Assembly (NCBI GenBank): GCA_002713145.1
Contig: PAVS01000002.1
Location: 62,001-126,000, forward strand
Reading direction: 5' to 3'
Origin: Halobacteriovoraceae bacterium
GTDB taxonomy: Bacteria > Bdellovibrionota > Bacteriovoracia > Bacteriovoracales > Bacteriovoracaceae
DNA: 64,000 nt
Of the stretch, positions 1 to 6,280 are shown piece by piece (within the stretch, counting starts at the first letter, position 1; each line of letters opens with the position of its first letter). The notes under the pieces were generated by a model, which was not told the origin of the DNA, did not search any database, and saw only the letters and a program-made list of their open reading frames with translations. The position numbers and the translations under genes were made by a program.

Positions 1-302
1 GAAAATTTCTCACAGCACTCTTAAGTGTGGATCGTGAACAATTAACAAATATGCAAGATGAGTTGGGTATAGAAGAAAGTTTAGAGCTGGAACAAGCCAT
101 TAATCACCCAGCTGTGACCACTTACATGCAAAAAATCATTGAGCAGGTCAATGAAAACCTTGCTAGTTTTGAGACCATCAAAAATTTTCGCGTTCTCCCC
201 ATTGAGTTATCTCAGGAGAACTTTCTCACACCATCTCTCAAGATAAAACGCAAAGCGATACTAAACGAGTATAAGTCACTGATTGACGCAATGTACAAGT
301 AG
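1..302 (+). CDS. AMP-forming long-chain acyl-CoA synthetase, C-terminal fragment (5' truncated by window edge)
   Basis: The reading frame is open from base 3 at the window edge, so only about the last 99 residues are present. The visible part ends with the family-typical segment LTPSLKIKRKAIL followed by YKSLIDAMY. This matches the C-terminal lobe of FadD15/FACS-type long-chain acyl-CoA synthetases, which activate fatty acids with ATP and CoA. Its SLKIKRK stretch carries the conserved Lys-rich C-terminal element of the family. A GTG at 27 could be read as a start, but the frame continues upstream with plausible coding sequence, so this is a truncated gene rather than a small one. Substrate specificity cannot be judged from the fragment. 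No terminator separates it from the rpoZ promoter. Confidence 0.8.
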   Translation, partial: KFLTALLSVDREQLTNMQDELGIEESLELEQAINHPAVTTYMQKIIEQVNENLASFETIKNFRVLPIELSQENFLTPSLKIKRKAILNEYKSLIDAMYK

Positions 303-310
303 CTATATGA

Positions 311-339
311 TTGACTTTTCTCGGTTAAATCACTATAAA
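311..339 (+). promoter_or_regulatory. Sigma-70-type promoter of rpoZ
   Basis: TTGACT (311-316) and TATAAA (334-339) are separated by exactly 17 bases, close to the vegetative consensus. They lie just after the acyl-CoA synthetase stop, with the predicted transcript start about 25 bases before the rpoZ ATG. An AGAGG ribosome site stands directly ahead of rpoZ. Confidence 0.7.
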
Positions 340-371
340 TTCTATTCATTTAATTTTTTTAAGAGGTAAAT

Positions 372-584
372 ATGGCAAGAGTAACGATTGAAGATTGCTT
401 AGAGAAAGTAGAAAACAGATATGAATTAGTTCATTTAACTGCTAAACGAGTTAAGCAACTTAAAGAAGGTGATGACGCCCTCGTAAGAAGTAAAAACAAA
501 GAAATCGTTACGGCCCTTAGAGAAATTGCAGCGGATAAAGTTGTTCATGCTCCAATCGAAGAGTACGATTCAGACGAATTTTAA
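372..584 (+). CDS. rpoZ: DNA-directed RNA polymerase omega subunit
   Basis: A 70-residue protein beginning [20 protein letters not shown], the characteristic N-terminus of bacterial omega (RpoB6 family). The VxNRFxLV-like motif and the following Lys/Arg-rich helix (AKRVKQL) are the parts that clamp the RNA polymerase beta-prime C-terminus. The C-terminus is short and acidic (EEYDSDEF), as in many proteobacterial omegas. It has its own promoter and a strong terminator, so it looks monocistronic. It is not linked here to gmk or spoT, its neighbours in E. coli. Identification is secure. Confidence 0.97.
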   Translation: MARVTIEDCLEKVENRYELVHLTAKRVKQLKEGDDALVRSKNKEIVTALREIAADKVVHAPIEEYDSDEF

Positions 585-601
585 TTTTATTTATTTTATA
601 T

Positions 602-634
602 AAAAAAAGAGCCGTCATTAAGACGGCTTTTTTT
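602..634. terminator. Bidirectional intrinsic terminator between rpoZ and lon
   Basis: A 7-bp perfect stem AGCCGTC (610-616) / GACGGCT (622-628) with a 5-base loop is flanked by A7 on the left and T-rich sequence on the right. It can therefore end rpoZ on the plus strand and lon on the minus strand; the lon stop is at 640. Confidence 0.9.
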
Positions 635-639
635 ATGCC

Positions 640-3207
640 TTATTTTTTATTCAAAGCTATTTTGAGCACTTCATCAAAATGTTCCACCGGATAGAATTTA
701 AGACCTTTCCTATGACGATCAGGAACTTCTTTAAGATCTTTTGCATTATCTTGAGGGAGGATGATTTCTTTAATCCCAGCTCTTTTAGCTGCAAGAACTT
801 TCTCTTTAATTCCACCCACAGGCAGAACTTTTCCCGTCAGACTTAACTCTCCGGTCATGGCCACACTTCCTTTCACTTTCTTATTCTTAGCCAGAGAGTA
901 AAGGGCCAAGGCCATAGTGATCCCCGCACTCGGACCATCTTTCGGTGTCGCCCCGGCAGGAAGATGCAAGTGAACTTCATGACTGGTTAAAAAATCGAGA
1001 GAATCTTCAGGAGTTGGATTTTTAGGTCCTCCTGTTTCTAGATTTTTTTCAATGCTCTTTTTTGTTTTAGCTTTTTTCTTTTTTGTCACAACGACTTTTT
1101 GTTTATTAATTTCATCCTGCAGTTTTTTCTGAATATAACTATAAGCAATCACCGCTGACTCATTCATAACATCCCCCATCTGTCCGGTAAGCTTAAAGCC
1201 TTTACCTTTTACAGGCAGGGTTTCAACAAATAAGATTTCTCCTCCAAATGAAGTCCAAGCTAGCCCTGTCACAACACCTGGGGTAAGTGGTTTTTGCGCC
1301 ACTTCGGACTGAAAAACTTTAGGTCCTAAAATCGCTTCTAAATCTGCCGGTTTCGGTGAGAATTTCGAAGGCTTTTTTGAACTTACTTTTTTCAATGCCG
1401 CATGTCTGCACAGCTTGGCCACATACTGTTCCATTCGACGCACACCTGCTTCTCTAGCATAGTTTCCGATGAGTGCTTTCAGTGTGGTTTGAGTGAGTGA
1501 GAAATCTTTGCTGGTTAGACCATGTTTTTTTAATTGTTTTGGGATAACCCATTTCATAGCAATGGAGAGCTTCTCTTCCATGGTATAACCGCTCAACTCA
1601 ATGAGTTCCATTCTATCGAGGAGTGCTTCTGGAATTTCACCGATATAGTTTGCTGTGGCAATAAATAAAACTTTTGAAAGATCAAAAGGCACATCGAGAT
1701 AATTATCGATAAACGATTTATTTTGTTCAGGGTCTAGTACCTCTAGCAGCGCTGAACCTGGGTCACCTTGAAAGGAGCGACCAAGTTTATCAATCTCATC
1801 TAGCATGATAACTGGATTATTGACTTCAACTCTTTTAAGGGCTTGGATCAGTTTACCTGGCATGGCCCCAACATATGTTCTTCTATGACCTTTTATTTCT
1901 GCTTCATCTCTCATACCACCGAGAGAGAACCTATAAAATTTCCTATTCAAAGCATTAGCTACTGAATGACCAAGAGAAGTTTTACCTACCCCAGGAGGTC
2001 CAGCAAGGCAGAGAATGGTTCCATCATATTCTGGTTTAAGTTTTCTTACAGCCAAAAATTCTAAAATTCTCTCTTTCGCTTTTTCAAGACCGTAGTGGTC
2101 TTTCTCTAAAATTTTTCTAGCCACATCGATATCAATATTATCTTCAGTAGACTTATCCCAAGGAAGTTGAGTCATCCAATTGAGAAAAGTTCTTGTGACA
2201 TTGTATTCAGGAGAGGAATCAGGAATGGATTCTAGTCTATCCACTTCTTCCAAGGCAGCTTTTTTTGCTTCCTCAGGCATTTCAAGTTCATCAATCAACT
2301 CTCTAAACTTTGAGATATCTCTGGATTTTTCATCCTCATCCATGCCCAGCTCTGAACGGATCACTTTGAGTTGTTCACGCAGAAAGTATTCTCGTTGATA
2401 TTTATTCACCTTATCGTTAACTTCATCAGTAATTTTTTTCTGAATGTCAGCGACATCTTTTTCACGTTGTAAATAAACCAGTAATTTTGCAAACCGCTTC
2501 TTAACCACAAGGGTTTCTAAAAAATCCTGAGCCTCTGGTACATCCAAAGAAAGGGCGAAGGCGACTAAGTCCGCCAGTGCTCCTGGACTCGGAGAATTGA
2601 GCATCGCAAGTTTCATCTCTTCATTGAAATAAGGATTGATCTCAGAGAGTTTTTTCACTTGATTAATAACCGAACGAGTATAAGCATCCAACTCTTCATC
2701 TGATTCATGCACATCTTCAAAGACTTCAGCATTGACAATGATAATAGGATACTCTTGAACAAATTTTTTAATTCGATATCTTCTCAGACCATGCACAAGT
2801 AAATTGACAGAGCCATCAGGAAGTTTCAGTTTCTTAACAACTTTGCAATAGACTCCTACCCGATATATATCTTTAGCAGTCAAATCTTTATGGGAAGTAT
2901 CATAGGCTTCCATTTCATACTCTTCTATATCACCGCCAGCAAAGTCTTCTTCCTCATCATCATCGTCGCCGTCATCAACAATATACTCTTGGCCTTCCTT
3001 AAACTTCACTAAGTTCAAAGCCACATGACCGGTCTTTGCCACAGCGGCATCCAATTCAGGAGTAAACTTATCCTCACTTAAAATGATAGGAGCTATCATT
3101 CCAGGAAAGATGGGGCTATTTACGATGGGTATGACCACCAGTTCTGTCGGTGATTTGATTTCCCCTTCTATTTCAGGGTTCACTTTCACGATTTCATTTT
3201 CACTCAT
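640..3207 (-). CDS. lon: ATP-dependent Lon protease
   Basis: An 855-residue LonA protease that degrades misfolded and regulatory proteins in the cytoplasm. Order of domains: N-terminal substrate-binding domain (about 20-230, starting PTELVVIPIVNSPIFPGM), coiled region, AAA+ module with Walker A GPPGVGKTS near residue 401 and Walker B MLDEIDKLG near 468, and C-terminal Ser/Lys protease domain with KDGPSAGITMA (catalytic Ser near 757) and the catalytic Lys in GGIKEKVLAAKRAG (near 800). Two insertions are unusual: a run of about 25 mostly acidic residues (78-102) in the N domain and a Lys-rich segment (KKKKAKTKKS) between the ATPase and protease cores. AGGAAATATA precedes the ATG. The gene is 8 bases downstream of the AMIN-like gene and probably shares its transcript; the shared bidirectional terminator ends it. 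Confidence 0.97.
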   Translation of the reverse strand: MSENEIVKVNPEIEGEIKSPTELVVIPIVNSPIFPGMIAPIILSEDKFTPELDAAVAKTGHVALNLVKFKEGQEYIVDDGDDDDEEEDFAGGDIEEYEMEAYDTSHKDLTAKDIYRVGVYCKVVKKLKLPDGSVNLLVHGLRRYRIKKFVQEYPIIIVNAEVFEDVHESDEELDAYTRSVINQVKKLSEINPYFNEEMKLAMLNSPSPGALADLVAFALSLDVPEAQDFLETLVVKKRFAKLLVYLQREKDVADIQKKITDEVNDKVNKYQREYFLREQLKVIRSELGMDEDEKSRDISKFRELIDELEMPEEAKKAALEEVDRLESIPDSSPEYNVTRTFLNWMTQLPWDKSTEDNIDIDVARKILEKDHYGLEKAKERILEFLAVRKLKPEYDGTILCLAGPPGVGKTSLGHSVANALNRKFYRFSLGGMRDEAEIKGHRRTYVGAMPGKLIQALKRVEVNNPVIMLDEIDKLGRSFQGDPGSALLEVLDPEQNKSFIDNYLDVPFDLSKVLFIATANYIGEIPEALLDRMELIELSGYTMEEKLSIAMKWVIPKQLKKHGLTSKDFSLTQTTLKALIGNYAREAGVRRMEQYVAKLCRHAALKKVSSKKPSKFSPKPADLEAILGPKVFQSEVAQKPLTPGVVTGLAWTSFGGEILFVETLPVKGKGFKLTGQMGDVMNESAVIAYSYIQKKLQDEINKQKVVVTKKKKAKTKKSIEKNLETGGPKNPTPEDSLDFLTSHEVHLHLPAGATPKDGPSAGITMALALYSLAKNKKVKGSVAMTGELSLTGKVLPVGGIKEKVLAAKRAGIKEIILPQDNAKDLKEVPDRHRKGLKFYPVEHFDEVLKIALNKK

Positions 3208-3215
3208 TATATTTC

Positions 3216-3695
3216 CTATTTTTTAACATCAAGGACCAGACGACCTGGGTTTTCTAGGTAGAACACATCAAAACTTACTGAAGACTTAAATGAAAGTTCA
3301 ATAGAGACTTGATCTTTTTCGATATTAAAGATCTCAATATCTTTAAGGTATTTGGTATTTTTTAAATTTGGGATTTGTTGATCTATGCTGGTATTAAACA
3401 GATCCAGATAAACTTTTTTCTCATCCTTTGAAATATGGCCATAAACTCTAGGAATCTTACTGTCTGAAAAATCGAGAACGATTCGTTCAAAACCTCTTGC
3501 GGGTACGTAGGAGTTTCTGACAGCATCAAGTTTTTGCATGCGAGAATTTGAAGGTGAGTAAAAAACACCTTTATCAAAGAAAATAGATTTTTTTCTATCA
3601 GAGAGTTTCCAAATTCTTTCTTTCAATAAATCTTGAGCATTGATTTGAGGAGCACTTAATAGCAAGCTGCAACAAAGTAATAAGAGGTATTTCAT
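3216..3695 (-). CDS. Secreted AMIN-like domain protein
   Basis: A 159-residue protein with a clear Sec signal peptide (MKYLLLLCCSLLLSAPQINAQ, cleavage likely after NAQ) and no membrane segment afterwards, so probably periplasmic. Residues of about 65-159 alternate hydrophobic strands (RIVLDFSD, KVYLDLFN, VSIELSF, VFYLENPGRLVLDVKK). The closing NPGRLVLDV motif is typical of AMIN domains, which bind peptidoglycan or target partner proteins in PilQ and AmiC. No catalytic domain is attached. It ends 8 bases before lon, so it is likely co-transcribed. A weak promoter-like TTTTAC-N16-TATAAG lies upstream at about 3724-3751. The AMIN call is by pattern recognition only. Confidence 0.7.
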   Translation of the reverse strand: MKYLLLLCCSLLLSAPQINAQDLLKERIWKLSDRKKSIFFDKGVFYSPSNSRMQKLDAVRNSYVPARGFERIVLDFSDSKIPRVYGHISKDEKKVYLDLFNTSIDQQIPNLKNTKYLKDIEIFNIEKDQVSIELSFKSSVSFDVFYLENPGRLVLDVKK

Positions 3696-3754
3696 TCACT
3701 ATCCTTGGCGTATTTACACTCTCATCTTATAAAAAATTCATAAAATAGTAAAAA

Positions 3755-5518
3755 TTATCTAACCAAGTTTAGTCTGAAACCTAATATCTTCATCCCCATA
3801 AAGAGTAACAAACCAAAAATAAAACTCACACCAGCCCCACCAGAACCAGGACCATCACTGTTTATATCTACGGTCCCACAACTCACCCCCAGGCCTGCTT
3901 CATCATCAACTCCAAGCTGCGCCGCACTACTCGCCAGAGGTTCATAGGCCTCTGAGGTGAAAGTGATTTCACCTTCTAGACAAGACGCATTATCATCAAA
4001 GTATTCGGAACCATAGAGATTAAGTGGTTCAAAAGCACCTGAATGATAATCTCCTAGTTGAGCTGAAAGTAAATAATGAGAGCGAGAATTCGACAGTTTA
4101 TTAAAAACCGAGAATATTTCATAGGTCTCACTCGAAGTAAGCACACGAGGAAAAACCTTAATCGAAAATTGATTATTGCTGGTCACAGAGGAGAGGGGCA
4201 AATAAAGTTCTTGATCAGTGAGTCGTTTTCCCGTCTCATCAGTTGAAGACTGATAAAGGGTATAGCCAGCTTCATCAACTCTTTTGATAAAGAGATCAAC
4301 ACCTAACGCTGAACCAATGCCATTGGTGACAGTGTTTACTTTGAGTACATAGTCATGAATATTTTCTACATCGAGATAGCGCAGATCAATATCAAATTCA
4401 TCCCCCTGTCCCGTCAGCCCATCGTTAATTTCATCTGAAGAAAAATATCCATTAAAAACAAATGCTGTTTTACGAAAGGAATCCACCAACTGAAACTCAC
4501 GCTCGCTCGTCTCTTGTTTGAGCGATAAATATTCTGGTGATAATTTTTCTGAACAACGTATAGTTATCTCACCTACATCTAGAGAACTTTCATCACCAAA
4601 TTGAATTCCCTGAGGGCGACTCGCAGACCTCGCTCCACAGTCAGTAAAAAAACTTGTTTGATAATCATTTCCACCAGTGCAGTAGGTACTTATAATTGTA
4701 GAGTAGTATTCTGATACCGAATCTAGGAGTTTCAAAGGAGCTGAATAAATAAGATAACTCTTAGTCTTGTCTACATTTTTAAAATGGAATTTTCCTGATT
4801 CATCTGTGAGCTGAGCCTGTTCTACTTCCATCGTGACACTGTTTATCAAAAAAACATTGGCACCAAATACCGGGACAGCTTGCCCCCCTAACACAGAACC
4901 ATAAATCTCCCCTGGAGCTTGGGTCACATTGTAGTTGTCCCAGATGCCATGAATATCATCAGAGTGAAGTGTATGCTGATTTTTGAATACAGAAAAAACC
5001 ATCGAAGAGCCGATGACTTCTGAATGTGAGAGACCGAGCAAGTGGCCTAACTCGTGAGTGAAGACATCACCAAGATAGGCTTTCAGGTGAGAGCTCTCTG
5101 TCTCATCATCAGTAAAAGAAATATAATTATTCAATGATTCATTAAAGTATATATCAGCTGAAGAGATAACACCTGTTGAGGAATTGAAATTTACTTCAGT
5201 TATGGCCAAAACGCCGGAGTCAAAATAAATAGGGTTGTCGGTGAATTCAACCTGATTAGCTCCCGTTTGAGACGTTGTATAAAAAGGTACCAGCTGGAAG
5301 GGTGAATAAGCATTCCACTCTGAGATTGATTCATTAAAAATAGTTTGAACGTCGAGACTACTTATTCCAGATGCATTATTTCCAATGACATTTGGATCTA
5401 TATAAAGGGGTATTCGTGAATCTTGTTTAATCCACTTTAAACTCTCACCCGAGTTTCCCTTGCTTATCACGTAAGCACTCGCTTGAAAGCTTAAAAGTAA
5501 AACAAGAAGTATGATCAT
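3755..5518 (-). CDS. Secreted matrixin-like zinc metalloprotease with C-terminal membrane/sorting tail
   Basis: A 587-residue protein with a signal peptide (IILLVLLLSFQASA). The catalytic motif HELGHLLGLSHS places zinc-binding His155, His159 and His165 and catalytic Glu156. A following SSMVF supplies the met-turn Met (about 173), diagnostic of the metzincin/M10 matrixin fold. A carboxypeptidase-regulatory-like beta domain (GEIYGSVLGG to about 260) follows, then a long beta-rich region. Several Cys residues suggest disulphides. The C-terminus has a Gly/Ser-rich stretch (GPGSGGAG), one hydrophobic helix and a basic end (FRLNLVR), resembling Gly-rich CTERM sorting tails or a simple membrane anchor. 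The start overlaps the stop of the upstream partner by 4 bases (ATGA), so translation is probably coupled. Likely role: exported or surface protease; prey-protein degradation is an inference from the apparent lineage. Confidence 0.88.
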   Translation of the reverse strand: MIILLVLLLSFQASAYVISKGNSGESLKWIKQDSRIPLYIDPNVIGNNASGISSLDVQTIFNESISEWNAYSPFQLVPFYTTSQTGANQVEFTDNPIYFDSGVLAITEVNFNSSTGVISSADIYFNESLNNYISFTDDETESSHLKAYLGDVFTHELGHLLGLSHSEVIGSSMVFSVFKNQHTLHSDDIHGIWDNYNVTQAPGEIYGSVLGGQAVPVFGANVFLINSVTMEVEQAQLTDESGKFHFKNVDKTKSYLIYSAPLKLLDSVSEYYSTIISTYCTGGNDYQTSFFTDCGARSASRPQGIQFGDESSLDVGEITIRCSEKLSPEYLSLKQETSEREFQLVDSFRKTAFVFNGYFSSDEINDGLTGQGDEFDIDLRYLDVENIHDYVLKVNTVTNGIGSALGVDLFIKRVDEAGYTLYQSSTDETGKRLTDQELYLPLSSVTSNNQFSIKVFPRVLTSSETYEIFSVFNKLSNSRSHYLLSAQLGDYHSGAFEPLNLYGSEYFDDNASCLEGEITFTSEAYEPLASSAAQLGVDDEAGLGVSCGTVDINSDGPGSGGAGVSFIFGLLLFMGMKILGFRLNLVR

Positions 5519-6213
5519 TTAAGCCTCGCCCTGATAAACCATACCAAAAACAAAATGGCACTGAGGAGAAAAGCTAAACCAAACTCTGAAACTTTTTCTT
5601 CAGAAGTCACTATGGCAGACTTTTGTGCGTGAGAAACAGAAGCTATACTTCGTCCCTTTTCCCTTTCAGGCTTTTTCAGTGAAGCATACTTTTTATACAT
5701 TTTAGCTTTTGAAATATGCTTCATGGTAAATCGCTTTTCTTTAACCTGAAAAACGAGAGACTTAAACTGGTTTAAAGTTATCTGCCCCATGTCTGGGTGA
5801 CCAGGGAAGATCTGATTCACGAGTACTTTTTTAAGCCCGACATTCTTCACACTATATTTACCAAGACCTAAATTCTGAATCCACAACTTATCTTGATATT
5901 TTTTTGCGAATACGACGACTTGTTCTCCCGGTGAAAACTTTGGCGCCCCATGAATGAGTCTTGTTTGTTCTCCCAGGGTACCACCAGGATAATAGAGCTC
6001 TGTCTGAGTTAAATAAGGTTCTGTTGAATTCTCTACCGAGAGGACAATCTTAGTGACAATTTTTCCATCCACCGACTGAGAGGTCTTGGATTGCACACTT
6101 CCTTGCACCACCAAATGGCTTTTTTTTATTTGCTCAGCGATGCCAATGGGTACAAAAGTGGTGGCAAAGGTTGAGCTCATCAAAATTAATAGTAAAAACA
6201 AGTACTTAAGCAT
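5515..6213 (-). CDS. Exported protein with C-terminal membrane anchor, partner of the matrixin
   Basis: A 232-residue protein, not assignable to a characterised family. A signal peptide (LKYLFLLLILMSSTFA) is followed by a beta-rich domain (about 20-150) with the distinctive stretch YYPGGTLGEQTRLIHGAPKF and then PGEQVVVFAK. A basic linker (about 160-200) leads to a single C-terminal hydrophobic helix (FGLAFLLSAILFLVWFI) ending in RARLK. It therefore probably spans or docks at a membrane with most of its mass in the periplasm. It is the first gene of a two-gene operon with the metalloprotease (4-base overlap) behind a sigma-28-like promoter. A chaperone, inhibitor or sorting role for the protease is possible but is inference from the coupling alone. 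Confidence 0.75.
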   Translation of the reverse strand: MLKYLFLLLILMSSTFATTFVPIGIAEQIKKSHLVVQGSVQSKTSQSVDGKIVTKIVLSVENSTEPYLTQTELYYPGGTLGEQTRLIHGAPKFSPGEQVVVFAKKYQDKLWIQNLGLGKYSVKNVGLKKVLVNQIFPGHPDMGQITLNQFKSLVFQVKEKRFTMKHISKAKMYKKYASLKKPEREKGRSIASVSHAQKSAIVTSEEKVSEFGLAFLLSAILFLVWFIRARLK

Positions 6214-6237
6214 GAAAAAATCCCTATATACAAGAAC

Positions 6238-6264
6238 TTATCGGCTTAAAAAAAGAGTACTTGA
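6238..6264 (-). promoter_or_regulatory. Sigma-28 (FliA)-like promoter ahead of the matrixin operon
   Basis: Reading the minus strand, GCCGATAA (6245-6238) is an exact match to the flagellar sigma-28 -10 element. TCAAGTAC (6264-6257) sits exactly 11 bases upstream and matches 5 of 8 positions of the TAAAGTTT -35 element. The expected start would be near 6231, giving a leader of about 18 bases containing AGGG before the ATG at 6213. No competing sigma-70 hexamers with good spacing were noticed. Confidence 0.6.
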
Positions 6265-6280
6265 GCTTTTTAATTGGAAG

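Noticed and set aside
27..302. Independent small gene starting at GTG 27
   Set aside because: The frame continues to the window edge and the sequence is the C-terminus of an acyl-CoA synthetase, so it is a truncated larger gene.
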